From Bacillota bacterium (GTDB lineage: Bacteria; Bacillota; Clostridia; Christensenellales; Christensenellaceae): a stretch of 64,000 nucleotides of DNA. Of this stretch, positions 8,614 through 16,965 are shown in pieces; within the stretch, counting starts at the first letter, position 1; the number at the start of each line of letters is the position of its first letter. Both the position numbers and the translations under genes were made by a program. Location of the stretch: contig JAEWMJ010000042.1 of the NCBI GenBank assembly GCA_023393165.1, positions 1 through 64,000 on the forward strand, given 5' to 3'. The notes beneath the pieces are model-generated. The model had not been told where the DNA came from. It saw only the letters and a list, made by a program, of their open reading frames with translations, and did not search any database.

Positions 8614-9386
8614 TGAAAAATACTGGCAGGAAATCGGCCGGCGTAACAATAGGACAATTTGCCCTGCTGGCGGCCATCCTGATCGCCATGCAGATTCTGG
8701 TGGATCAGGGGATCGTAAATAAACTTTATCTGGCTTCTCCTACCCAGATCGCAAGCGAGCTGTGGAGCCTGATTGCAAACAATATTTTGCCCGAGCATCT
8801 TTGGGTGACGCTGCAGGAATTTTTTGTGGGATTCGGTTTTTCGGTAGTGCTGGGCATCCTGCTCGGAATTGTGGTGGCGACCAATCCGACCTTCGAGCGG
8901 TTTTCACAGCCGTATTTTTCTACACTGATGTCTATCCCGAAGGTGGCGATTATGCCTCTTATAACAATTTGGTTTGGAATCGGGCTGGAAAGCAAAAGCA
9001 TACTGATTTTTTCTTTCGCATTTTTCCCGGTGTTTTATAACACCATATCCGGAATCAAGCAGACTTCCGAAAACCATCTGAAGGTTGCACGTGTGTTTGA
9101 GGCGAACAATCTGCAGGTTATGTGGAAGGTGCTGCTGCCCTCCGCACTTCCCACCATTTTTGCCGGACTTAAGGTAGCCGCGGCAACGGGTTTTGTGGGA
9201 GCGATATTCTCGGAAATGCTTTCCTCCAAAAGCGGCCTGGGAAACCTCCTCACAAAAGCGTCTCAGCTTTACAAAACCGGCGAGTTATTTGCCATCATTC
9301 TGCTGGTGACAGCCCTTTCGGTAGGTATTATTAAACTGATCGAAGTGATCGAAAAAAAGATCGTGCTCAAATGGAAAACAGAATAA
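8613..9386 (+). CDS. ABC transporter permease, SsuC/TauC type
   Basis: This is the membrane subunit of a nitrate/sulfonate/taurine-type importer, 257 residues with about six hydrophobic helices. The EAA-like cytoplasmic loop (A-x-V-x-E-A-N-N-L...LPSALPTIFAGL) that contacts the ATPase is clear near residues 150-185. I start it at the ATG in TAATG, where it shares one base with the previous stop codon and has AAGGAGA before it. An in-frame ATG 24 nt upstream lies inside the preceding gene and is less likely. The next genes supply the binding protein and ATPase. Confidence 0.92.
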   Translation: MKNTGRKSAGVTIGQFALLAAILIAMQILVDQGIVNKLYLASPTQIASELWSLIANNILPEHLWVTLQEFFVGFGFSVVLGILLGIVVATNPTFERFSQPYFSTLMSIPKVAIMPLITIWFGIGLESKSILIFSFAFFPVFYNTISGIKQTSENHLKVARVFEANNLQVMWKVLLPSALPTIFAGLKVAAATGFVGAIFSEMLSSKSGLGNLLTKASQLYKTGELFAIILLVTALSVGIIKLIEVIEKKIVLKWKTE

Positions 9387-9422
9387 TAAAACGTTCATTA
9401 TTTAAAAAAGGAGATAAATATT

Positions 9423-10469
9423 ATGAAAAAAGGTTTCCAAAAAACAATTGGTCTTATTTTGGCTCTCAGCATGACTCTCGTACTATTGGCCAGCTGCTCA
9501 TCCACGACGCCGGCGGCCTCATCGTCCGCCCCCGCGTCCACAGAGGCGCAAAGCAGTGCGGCGCCCTCTGAAAGCGCGCCGGCAAGCGGAGAAGGCGCTT
9601 ATAAAATCAAGTTTGCTCCCTTTGTGAGCTATACCGGCCTGGGCACATTTTTCGGAATCGAAAAAGGGATATTCAAAGACGCAGGGCTTGATCTGGAAAT
9701 CATCAATCTTGAAGATAAAGTTTCGGGTTTGGTTTCGGGCGATATAGACTTTGCGGATCTGAATACTTCCCAGGCTATCACCGCTATTGCGCAGGGCGCT
9801 CCGTTTAAAATCGTGGGTTCCATGTTCCGCACAAAAGGCGCATTCTATCTCATAGGCTCAAACGATATTAAAGAAATATCCGACCTGAAAGGCAAAAATG
9901 TAGGAAACGCAATGACTGGCAGCGGCCTGGACGCTTATACCCGCGTGATACTCAAAGAGAACGGGTTTGATCCGGACAAAGACGTTACGCTGATCGCAAA
10001 CGGCGTGTATCAGAACGCTCTCGCAAGTCTGGAATCCGGCCAGGTGGACGCAACCATTATCCATCAGCCCTTTGTAGAATTAGCGGAAGAACAGGGGATC
10101 GGCCATCTGCTGGCAAAAGGGTATGATTACCTGCCCACATTCCACACTGGCGTGCTGGTTGCAAGCGACAGCTTTATCCAGGACCATCCGGAAGAATTAA
10201 AGAAGATTATCAAGGCGTACTATGATTCCTGGACCTATGCAAAATACAATGAAGAAGAACTCCTGGATTTTGGAGCGGATTATGTTCAGATAGACCGCGA
10301 AACCCTGAAAAAAGCCCTGGAATCCGAACTGGTTCTTTGGGACAATAAACCAGAAGTGGATGTATCCGCGATCAACGACACCCAGGATGTACAGATAGAA
10401 CTTGGCTTCCAGGATGAAAAATATGATGTGACCGGGTTTATAGACGAAAGTTTTCTTCCCGGAAAATAA
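9423..10469 (+). CDS. ABC substrate-binding lipoprotein, SsuA/TauA (NMT1-like) type
   Basis: This is the extracytoplasmic solute receptor for the importer. The signal peptide ends in a lipobox LLASC, with the lipidated Cys near residue 24. It is followed by a low-complexity Ala/Ser/Pro/Glu linker to about residue 57. The mature domain begins IKFAPFVSYTGLG and has the NMT1/THI5-like pattern: FFGIEKGIFKDAGLDLE, then a G-x-x-D-F-A-D-L-N element, and DLKGKNVG. Relatives bind sulfonates, taurine, nitrate, pyrimidine precursors or other small anionic or aromatic solutes. The ligand is unknown here, but the linked enzymes suggest a ring or amide compound. Confidence 0.92.
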   Translation: MKKGFQKTIGLILALSMTLVLLASCSSTTPAASSSAPASTEAQSSAAPSESAPASGEGAYKIKFAPFVSYTGLGTFFGIEKGIFKDAGLDLEIINLEDKVSGLVSGDIDFADLNTSQAITAIAQGAPFKIVGSMFRTKGAFYLIGSNDIKEISDLKGKNVGNAMTGSGLDAYTRVILKENGFDPDKDVTLIANGVYQNALASLESGQVDATIIHQPFVELAEEQGIGHLLAKGYDYLPTFHTGVLVASDSFIQDHPEELKKIIKAYYDSWTYAKYNEEELLDFGADYVQIDRETLKKALESELVLWDNKPEVDVSAINDTQDVQIELGFQDEKYDVTGFIDESFLPGK

Positions 10470-10495
10470 AGAACGCAAGGCAGGAGGACAATGAA

Positions 10496-11269
10496 ATGCC
10501 CAGCATCAGTGTTAAGAACTTGAATAAAACATATTCGGGCACGCATGAAGTGGAAGCGCTCTCAGATGTAAACCTTGAGATCAAGGACGGCGAATTTGTC
10601 TGCATACTCGGCCCCAGCGGCTGCGGAAAAAGCACGCTTCTGGAAATCCTTGCGGGGCTGCAGAATCCAACATCCGGAGAGATACTGGTAGGTGATATGG
10701 AGGTTAAAGGCCCTTCCCGCGACATTGGCGTTGTGTTTCAGGACTCCTCCTTATTTCCCTGGAGAACAGTGCAGGAAAACATCGAGTTCGGCCTGGAGCT
10801 TCAGGGAATCAAACGCGCCGACAGAAGGAAAAAAGCGGAAGGTTATATTCAGATGGTGAACTTAAACGGATTTGAAAACCGTTACCCGCACCAGTTGTCG
10901 GGGGGGATGCGCCAGCGGGCCGGGCTTGCCCGTACGTTGATCGGCCAGCCTAAGGTGCTTCTGATGGATGAACCCTTTGGCGCGGTGGATTACTTAACCC
11001 GGCTTCAGTTGCAGAACGATGTGACGGAAATTTGGCAGAAGGAAAAAAAGACGGTAGTATTTATTACGCACGATGTGACCGAGTCGGTATTCCTTGCGGA
11101 CAGGGTGGTGGTGTTTTCACCCCGCCCGGGGAAAATACGGAAAATATTCGAAATCCCGCAAGCCCGTCCCAGGGAAAACAACGACCTGGCGCTGCTGGAT
11201 ATTCAGGAGAGGATATACCGTGTATTGAATTCGAACGATCCGGCATCTGAACTTGAATATACCATATGA
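10496..11269 (+). CDS. ABC transporter ATPase, SsuB/TauB type
   Basis: This is the energising subunit of the importer. Walker A is GPSGCGKST (about residues 39-47), the Q-loop is VFQDSSLFPWRT, the ABC signature is LSGGMRQRAGLAR, Walker B is VLLMDEPFGAVD, and the H-loop His is in VFITHDVTES. The length of 257 residues is usual for the family. The gene sits 26 nt after the binding-protein gene and completes a one-permease, one-ATPase importer that would work as homodimers. Confidence 0.94.
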   Translation: MPSISVKNLNKTYSGTHEVEALSDVNLEIKDGEFVCILGPSGCGKSTLLEILAGLQNPTSGEILVGDMEVKGPSRDIGVVFQDSSLFPWRTVQENIEFGLELQGIKRADRRKKAEGYIQMVNLNGFENRYPHQLSGGMRQRAGLARTLIGQPKVLLMDEPFGAVDYLTRLQLQNDVTEIWQKEKKTVVFITHDVTESVFLADRVVVFSPRPGKIRKIFEIPQARPRENNDLALLDIQERIYRVLNSNDPASELEYTI

Positions 11270-11285
11270 AAGGAGAAAAACAATC

Positions 11286-12152
11286 ATGAGCAAAGAATTA
11301 GACGTATCCAAGCTTACGATCGACGAAATATTGGCTAAATTCAGCCTGAAGGACGAAGAATACCGCGCAATGGACGAAACCGAATTCCGCGCGCGGTTTC
11401 GCGAGCGCCTGCACCATACGCTGGAGATCCAGACGTATTCGGCCATTCATTTTAAAAAACCACTGAATGAAAAGCAAACCCAGACCATTCAAAAACTGGT
11501 TGTAATCTGGAAAGAAAGAGGTATATCCCAGGAACTGCCGGACTTTAAAACCGCAGAGCGGATACTCGGATTTGCTGAAAAAGCAAAGAAAAACGAACCG
11601 GTGGATCTTACAGGTTATGCGCCAAGAAGTGTTTCCGAGCAGGAATACGGAGTATTTGAAAAAATTATTACCGAGCGCAGGTCGGTCCGACACTGGACGG
11701 ATGAGGAAGTCAGTGATGAGGTGATCGACAAAGTGCTTCAGACAGGGCTTTGGGCCGCGCATTCCTGCAATCTGCAATCCATCCGTTATGCGGTGATCCG
11801 CGAGAAAAACGCGCCCGGCCTGTTTAAAGGAAGCGATATTCCCGGGGGGCCGGTACATCTGCTGGTGCTGCAGGATTACCGGGTTTACAAGGCAAATCCG
11901 CTGAATCCGGAGCGCAACCGCCTTCTTGACGCCGGAGCCGCCGCGCAGAATCTGGTGCTGGCAGCGCACGCTCTGGGATTGGGAGGCGTATGGCTGACAT
12001 ACAACGATGCGATGATAAAACGGATCAGGGAGTTTCTCAAGCTGCCCGAATACATAGGGATCGTAACTTATGTAGACGTAGGGTGGCCGGCGCAAACGCC
12101 CGCTCCTCTCGGACGTATGGGCCTTGAAGAGACTGTTCTTGCAAAAATTTAA
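11286..12152 (+). CDS. Nitroreductase-family flavoprotein with N-terminal extension
   Basis: The C-terminal 170 residues (about 118-288) are a nitroreductase-like FMN domain. It starts ERRSVRHWTDEEVSDE, with W-A-A-H-S-C-N-L-Q-S where the FMN/substrate loop lies, and a GAAAQNL...GLGGVW segment. The first 110 residues form a charged helical region not found in minimal nitroreductases, and I do not recognise it. The start at 11286 is preferred because AAAGGAGAAA precedes it. As the last gene of the amidohydrolase/ABC operon it may reduce or dehydrogenate the imported compound or its product. It could also be a peroxide-type or dehalogenase-like member, since the substrate class is not fixed by the motifs. 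Confidence 0.82.
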   Translation: MSKELDVSKLTIDEILAKFSLKDEEYRAMDETEFRARFRERLHHTLEIQTYSAIHFKKPLNEKQTQTIQKLVVIWKERGISQELPDFKTAERILGFAEKAKKNEPVDLTGYAPRSVSEQEYGVFEKIITERRSVRHWTDEEVSDEVIDKVLQTGLWAAHSCNLQSIRYAVIREKNAPGLFKGSDIPGGPVHLLVLQDYRVYKANPLNPERNRLLDAGAAAQNLVLAAHALGLGGVWLTYNDAMIKRIREFLKLPEYIGIVTYVDVGWPAQTPAPLGRMGLEETVLAKI

Positions 12153-12191
12153 GAGTGTAAGCTTGCATAAAACCTCAATTTATTTGCGGTT

Positions 12192-12309
12192 CAGGCCCCT
12201 GACAAAGCCCAACTACGGTGTTGTTTTTCCGCTTGCTCCTCAGCGTAGGGCAAACTACGCTTGCGTCGCAATGCTCAAAATGCCTTGTATTTGGGCTTTT
12301 CAAAGGCCT
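12192..12309 (+). repeat. Dispersed hairpin repeat family A, copy 1
   Basis: A non-coding element of about 118 bp that recurs at 42807-42927. The inner core (about 12229-12292) is nearly identical in both copies and contains an inner AGCGTAG / CTACGCT hairpin. The outer arms pair with each other (AGGCCCCTGACAAAGCCC against GGGCTTTTCAAAGGCCT), but their sequence differs from copy 2. It lies 40 nt downstream of the nitroreductase gene. I do not know the family. Confidence 0.8.
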
Positions 12310-12360
12310 TTACAATTCATGAAATTTTAATTCAGGTATATACTTTATAATCAAACTGAT

Positions 12361-12386
12361 CTGCAATTTATTTGCGGTTTTTTTTC
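12361..12386 (+). terminator. Terminator of the amidohydrolase/ABC operon
   Basis: The stem CTGCAA / TTGCGG with a TTTAT loop is followed by eight T. Sixteen bases of it (12364-12379) are repeated at 12176-12191, so the hairpin repeat is flanked by direct copies. The rest of the gap up to 12519 shows nothing further apart from AT-rich sequence. Confidence 0.6.
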
Positions 12387-12519
12387 GGGTAAATGGATGA
12401 ATACCGGTAAGATATCCGGAATGATTAGCAAAATTTCCCTGATTTGAATAATCTGTAGGGAGAACAACTACAAACAAAACAATCGTTATATGCTATCATT
12501 GGCTGGAAGGTGAAATAAA

Positions 12520-12726
12520 GTGCCTCAAAAATTAGTGTGGCTGAATGAAAAGTGTTACGTATGCGGAAATCAAATCAACAATTGGGATCAACGTGTGGCG
12601 AAAGCGATGAAATACGGTTATCCTGTGTGTGAAAAATGCATAGCTGCGGAGTACGGGATGACCGTGGAAAAACTGCGGACCACCTGCAGGGCTCATTTTG
12701 GAGCTTTTTCCTGTTTGGGGCTGTAA
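12520..12726 (+). CDS. Small zinc-ribbon protein, 68 aa
   Basis: A GTG start follows GGAAGGTG. Two Cys pairs (C12-Y-V-C15 and C37-E-K-C40) form a likely single zinc ribbon. One Trp and basic residues lie between them, and the C-terminal third adds two further Cys. I do not recognise the family, and a nucleic-acid or protein-binding role is only a guess. Its last 34 nt overlap the end of the converging YkvI-like gene. Confidence 0.65.
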   Translation: MPQKLVWLNEKCYVCGNQINNWDQRVAKAMKYGYPVCEKCIAAEYGMTVEKLRTTCRAHFGAFSCLGL

Positions 12727-13790
12727 TGAATCTGCGGTTTATTTTTAAGTCTGCTGTAAAGCAATAAAAAAAGAAGCAAAACACCGGCGTAACCCACCAT
12801 GGGATACAAGTATTTTACCAGATTGGAGAAACCAAGCTGGCTGGCCAGAAATGCTGCGAGAGTAGCGGCAATCACAGCAAACCTTCCGTTTCCGGACGTT
12901 TTTTGAATCTTTGCGAACCTGGCGGCAAATCCGTACAGTGAGCCAACGGCAGTAGTATATATTTCCGCTGCCAGGACAAGAGCGTAAACGAACTGCGCAA
13001 GCGGGGACAGTGTTCCAGCCAGGGAGAGCATTGGAACCTCTGCGGAGGAAACGCCGGCAATATTGCCGGAAATGGCAAGGTATATCATCAGGGCGGCGGC
13101 GCCAAGGCCAAGCCCGCCAAGCACGGCGCCGTTCCTGATCTCTTTTTTATGCCTGGCCTGCGCGCCGAGCGGGCTCAGTACCGCGATGGATATCAACGTA
13201 TTGTAAGAAACGTATAAAATAGCGGCCATAAACCAATTGGACAGCATGGCGTTTGGGGGAACGGCCGGGGCGGCCATGATGTCGGGCGGCGTCTTGGCAA
13301 GGGAAAAGACGCTGACGCCGACTACGGCTGCGAGAAGAAACGGGACAACAAAGCTGATGGAATTGATTACGCCACGGAGTCCCGTCAATACGGTAACCGC
13401 CGCAAATACCGCCATGAGAGTGTTGCCGAGCAGCCCGGGAAGATGAAATTGCTCCTGGAACAGAGCGCCGGTGCCGGCGATCATTGTGGACAGCCCGCCA
13501 AACAGGAAGAAAGTTATAACGAGGTCGACGACCGAACCTAAAATCCTTCCCCCTGAGAATTTGATTATTTCCAGATGGGAACGGGCGTTCAATGCTTTGC
13601 CGTAATTCATTATGATGGAGCCGAACACAATGAAAAGAACGGTAACCAGCACGAGCCCGACCGCGCCCCAGGCGCCGAATCTGGAAAAAAACTGAAGCAC
13701 TTCCTGGCCGGATGCAAACCCCGCTCCGACGACCGTCCCGATGTAAGTTGCCGCTACCCTGAATGTGCCCACCCCTTCTTTTTTGATCAT
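12693..13790 (-). CDS. YkvI-like membrane transporter
   Basis: A 365-residue integral membrane protein with about ten hydrophobic helices. The opening region RVAATYIGTVVGAGFASGQE carries the Gly-rich first helix typical of the YkvI group of the APC superfamily. Members are uncharacterised or suspected amino acid or osmolyte permeases. The C-terminus ends in a basic cytosolic tail. The gene runs divergently from the luxE-luxC pair, with an intergenic region of 185 nt that holds the luxE promoter. Confidence 0.8.
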   Translation of the reverse strand: MIKKEGVGTFRVAATYIGTVVGAGFASGQEVLQFFSRFGAWGAVGLVLVTVLFIVFGSIIMNYGKALNARSHLEIIKFSGGRILGSVVDLVITFFLFGGLSTMIAGTGALFQEQFHLPGLLGNTLMAVFAAVTVLTGLRGVINSISFVVPFLLAAVVGVSVFSLAKTPPDIMAAPAVPPNAMLSNWFMAAILYVSYNTLISIAVLSPLGAQARHKKEIRNGAVLGGLGLGAAALMIYLAISGNIAGVSSAEVPMLSLAGTLSPLAQFVYALVLAAEIYTTAVGSLYGFAARFAKIQKTSGNGRFAVIAATLAAFLASQLGFSNLVKYLYPMVGYAGVLLLFLLLYSRLKNKPQIHYSPKQEKAPK

Positions 13791-13910
13791 TAACCTAAAC
13801 CCTCTTCCCGGACAGTTTCATTTTGTTTACCGTATTTATATTATTTAATGTTTCTTTCCATGGGTTTATGCCCGCTGCAAGAATTCCACAAACGCGTTTT
13901 CTGGCCGGAA

Positions 13911-13939
13911 TTGGAATCGCCGGCGAAGTATAGTATAAT
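13911..13939 (+). promoter_or_regulatory. Sigma-A promoter of the luxE-luxC pair
   Basis: TTGGAA (13911-13916), a 17-nt spacer and TATAAT (13934-13939) lie 37 nt before the luxE-like start codon. Confidence 0.75.
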
Positions 13940-13975
13940 AATTTATAACAAATCTTTGATTGTGTGGATAATTAA

Positions 13976-15094
13976 ATGAATTACCGGAAAAAGCTTTTCT
14001 CAATAAGAAATATTTATGATCTGAAAAATACGGAAGATCTGTTTTTAGGCGCGGTCAGGGAAAACGCGGCGTTTCAGCAAAACAACTGCCCGGACTATGC
14101 CCGCCTGCTGAAGGCGGAGGGATTTGAACCCGGTTCCATTCGTTCGGCGGAGGATATTTGCAGAATTCCCGTTTTGCCTACGCTGTTTTTTAAGTCCCAT
14201 GAACTTTACTCCATGGATGAAAGCGCATTTAAAATACATGCGACCTCTTCGGGCACAAAGGGAAAAAAAAGCAATATTGGGCTGGACAGGGACACCTACC
14301 GTCTTGGAATACGGATGGTGATCCGCACATTTTTCCGCCATAATATCATCTCGCCTGTTCCGGCCAATTACATCGTTCTGGGATATGAACCCAGCAAACA
14401 AAACCGGATGGGCGCGGTTCAGACAGCGTATGGGACGACAAGATTTGCGCCCGCCCTTCACCGGGAATACGCTCTCAAGTTTAACGGCAGCGATTACGAG
14501 CTGAACATAGAGGGCGTCAAAAACGCGCTCGTCCGCTACGACAAAATGGGTTTTCCGGTCCGGTTTGTAGGCTTTCCGGGATATATGTATTTCCTTGTTC
14601 GCACATTGCAGGAAAACGGTATCCGCCTGCGGTTAAACAGCCTTTCAAAGGTGCTGCTGGGGGGAGGATGGAAGCAATTTTCGGCTGAAAGAATCGATAA
14701 GAAAGAATTATATCGTTTAATATACGAGACGCTTGGAATCCGGGAAGAAAACTGCCGTGAGTTTTTCAGCGCCGTGGAGCATCCGGTAGCCTACTGCGAC
14801 TGCAGACATCACCATTTTCATGTGCCCATTTACAGCAGGGTCATCATACGCGATGCAGATACGCTGACGCCGCTTCCAAACGGTGAAAAAGGCCTCCTTA
14901 GCTTTGTGACGCCGCTTGTGAAAAGCATGCCCCTTTTATGCGTTGTTACGGATGATCTGGCGGTCATGCGTGACGGGGCCGAATGCGGCTGCGGAATTGA
15001 CGCTCCTTATTTTGAGATACTGGGCAGAGCGGGGATTCAGGATATCAAGACCTGCGCCGCGGGGGCCGCGGAGATTCTGGGAGGCGCCAAATGA
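13976..15094 (+). CDS. LuxE-family acyl-protein synthetase
   Basis: This protein is a relative of LuxE, which activates a fatty acid with ATP as acyl-AMP and passes it to a Cys before delivery to LuxC. The length of 372 residues fits. The adenylation motif is HATSSGTKGKKS (about residues 88-99). A glycine-rich LLGGGWKQF and an AVEHPVAYCDCRHHHFHVP segment follow, the latter matching the conserved His/Cys-rich region of the family. Four bases overlap the following luxC-like gene, so the two are translationally coupled. No luciferase (luxAB) or luxD thioesterase is nearby. The likely product is therefore an aldehyde or acyl-enzyme for another purpose. Confidence 0.88.
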   Translation: MNYRKKLFSIRNIYDLKNTEDLFLGAVRENAAFQQNNCPDYARLLKAEGFEPGSIRSAEDICRIPVLPTLFFKSHELYSMDESAFKIHATSSGTKGKKSNIGLDRDTYRLGIRMVIRTFFRHNIISPVPANYIVLGYEPSKQNRMGAVQTAYGTTRFAPALHREYALKFNGSDYELNIEGVKNALVRYDKMGFPVRFVGFPGYMYFLVRTLQENGIRLRLNSLSKVLLGGGWKQFSAERIDKKELYRLIYETLGIREENCREFFSAVEHPVAYCDCRHHHFHVPIYSRVIIRDADTLTPLPNGEKGLLSFVTPLVKSMPLLCVVTDDLAVMRDGAECGCGIDAPYFEILGRAGIQDIKTCAAGAAEILGGAK

Positions 15095-16374
15095 ATATCG
15101 TAGCCGGAAAACTTTTGGAGAGGGAACAAAGCAAAGGGTCGCTTGAGTCCCTGAGAGATATGGTTTTAAAGACGCTATCCAAAGAGCCTCTGGATATTGT
15201 AAGGGTGGTGGACGCCTGCGACGCGCTTTCCAAAATGCTGAATGAATTCGAACACCTTCCGGTCATGATGAGGCTGGGATTGGACGAAAAAAAAGCGGTC
15301 GAGCAGTTGGCTGAAGTCAAGTGGATGCTCAGCCGGGCGTATCTGATGAACAAACTAAAAACCGAACTTGGCGAGGGACATCCGAGGCTTTACGCCCCTC
15401 AAAATTATACGGGCGAGGTTCGTGAAGAAATACGCCCTCTTGGAGTGTTGCTGCATATTGCCGCGGGCAACGCCCAAGGATTGCCGGTGTTCAGCGTAAT
15501 AGAAGGACTGCTGGCAGGCAATATCAATATACTGAAATTGCCGGGAATGGACGACGGTGTTTCCGTCAGGCTTCTTCGGGAATTGATCCGTATTGAACCT
15601 TTGCTTGCCGAGTACATTTATGTGTTTGACTACCCCTCGGAGGATATAGAATCCATCCGGAAGATGGCGGAAGCCGCCGACGCTGTTGTTGTCTGGGGAA
15701 GCGACCAGACGGTGCGCGCCGTCCGGCAGTTGGCTGGAGAAAATATGAAGATCATCGAATGGGGGCATAAGATCAGTTTTGCATATATAACCCGGTTGGG
15801 GATGGAAGATACGCATGAACTAAAAAATCTGGCGCATAATATCTGCGATACCGACCAGCTTTTGTGCAATTCCTGCCAGGGGATATTCCTGGATACGGAC
15901 GATATGGAAGAGGTATATTCCTTCTGTGGGAGGTTCCTTCAAATACTGAATCATGTAAGCGCGCTGTATCCCCAAAGTTACGATATAGGCCTTCGGGCGC
16001 AGATTACGCTGCAATTGAGAAGCATGGAAATTGAAGCTGTTCTGGGCGGGAACAGGATTTTCAGAGGCAATGGCTGCAGTCTTGCCGCCCTATCCGGGGA
16101 AGGGACCCAGGAATCAATGCTGTTCCGGAATTGCTGGGTAAAAAGGCTGCCCAGGGAACGTATCCTTGAAGTGCTTGCGCAGGATAAGAATCGTCTCCAG
16201 ACTTTATGCCTGGTATGTTCTGCGGGCGAGCGTAAGGAACTGTCCGAACTGTTCAGCCGGACTGGAGTGGTCCGTATTGCGAGAGCGGAGAATATGTCAA
16301 GGAATTATGCGGGCGCTCCGCATGACGGTGAATACGCGCTGCGGAAATATACCAAAATAATAACGTTCGAATAA
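15091..16374 (+). CDS. LuxC-family acyl-CoA/acyl-protein reductase
   Basis: An aldehyde-dehydrogenase-fold reductase that turns an activated fatty acyl group into an aldehyde with NADPH. The motifs are GVLLHIAAGNAQGLPVFS (nucleotide and acyl site region), VVWGSDQTVRA, a glycine-poor KIIEWGHKISFAYI, and CDTDQLLCNSCQGIF, which holds the candidate catalytic Cys. The length of 427 residues is slightly shorter than Vibrio LuxC. It starts inside the last codons of luxE and is followed after 18 nt by a zincin-like protease gene. Possible uses of the aldehyde are plasmalogen or ether-lipid precursors, wax esters or a signal. None of these can be decided here. Confidence 0.88.
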   Translation: MNIVAGKLLEREQSKGSLESLRDMVLKTLSKEPLDIVRVVDACDALSKMLNEFEHLPVMMRLGLDEKKAVEQLAEVKWMLSRAYLMNKLKTELGEGHPRLYAPQNYTGEVREEIRPLGVLLHIAAGNAQGLPVFSVIEGLLAGNINILKLPGMDDGVSVRLLRELIRIEPLLAEYIYVFDYPSEDIESIRKMAEAADAVVVWGSDQTVRAVRQLAGENMKIIEWGHKISFAYITRLGMEDTHELKNLAHNICDTDQLLCNSCQGIFLDTDDMEEVYSFCGRFLQILNHVSALYPQSYDIGLRAQITLQLRSMEIEAVLGGNRIFRGNGCSLAALSGEGTQESMLFRNCWVKRLPRERILEVLAQDKNRLQTLCLVCSAGERKELSELFSRTGVVRIARAENMSRNYAGAPHDGEYALRKYTKIITFE

Positions 16375-16392
16375 TGTAATGGTGGGCAATTT

Positions 16393-16776
16393 ATGATAAG
16401 AATCGAAGAAATGGAAGAAATGCTTGAAGAGATAGCCGCCGGCCTCCCGGAAGATTTATTCAGGGAATTAAACGGAGGCATTATCCTGCTGCCCGAAAGC
16501 AAACTGCATAAAAACAGTATCGGAAATGATTTATTTACTCTGGGTGAATACCGGCGCGAAGTGGGATTGGGCAAATATATTGCGATCTACTTCGGGTCTT
16601 TCATTCGCGTGTACGGACATCTTCCCGCCGGACAGCTGAAGGAAAAACTGGAAAGCACAGTGAAACACGAGTTCAGGCATCATCTGGAATATATGGCGGG
16701 AGAATATGATCTGGAGATAGAGGACGCCCTGCAGATTGAGGAGTACAAAAAAAGAAAAAACAAAAAGAAACTGTAG
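16393..16776 (+). CDS. Zincin-1 (minimal gluzincin) metallopeptidase family protein
   Basis: A 127-residue protein with a single HExxH motif, HEFRHH (about residues 95-100), and a Glu-rich tail that could supply the third zinc ligand. This resembles the small cytosolic zincin-1 family (PF06262-like), whose members usually read HExxHH. There is no signal peptide. The C-terminus is a run of Lys residues. The gene lies 18 nt after luxC and may belong to that operon, but a functional link is unproven. Confidence 0.7.
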   Translation: MIRIEEMEEMLEEIAAGLPEDLFRELNGGIILLPESKLHKNSIGNDLFTLGEYRREVGLGKYIAIYFGSFIRVYGHLPAGQLKEKLESTVKHEFRHHLEYMAGEYDLEIEDALQIEEYKKRKNKKKL

Positions 16777-16908
16777 CGGCGCTTGCGGCTTGTCTCTGCA
16801 TAGTACACAGCCATCTCCCAAAAACAAATTACATCACGCAGATTATACCACCATAAAACATTATTTACCAGATGAAATAAGCCGTTACACGCTTCTGCTT
16901 TACGTATA

Positions 16909-16937
16909 TTACCAATTGCCTAAAAATACAATATACT
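16909..16937 (+). promoter_or_regulatory. Possible promoter for the first DUF2935 gene
   Basis: TTACCA, a 17-nt spacer and TATACT lie 28 nt before the start codon. The match is moderate. Confidence 0.4.
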
Positions 16938-16965
16938 AAATCCATACAAGGGGGTTACGGCGCTT

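Noticed and set aside
12124..12330. 68-codon frame after the nitroreductase gene
   Set aside because: It lies in the hairpin repeat and in the nitroreductase end in another frame; the repeat core gives similar chance frames wherever it occurs.
13976..16374. Bioluminescence operon
   Set aside because: luxE and luxC relatives are present but luxA, luxB and luxD are not, so light production is not supported.
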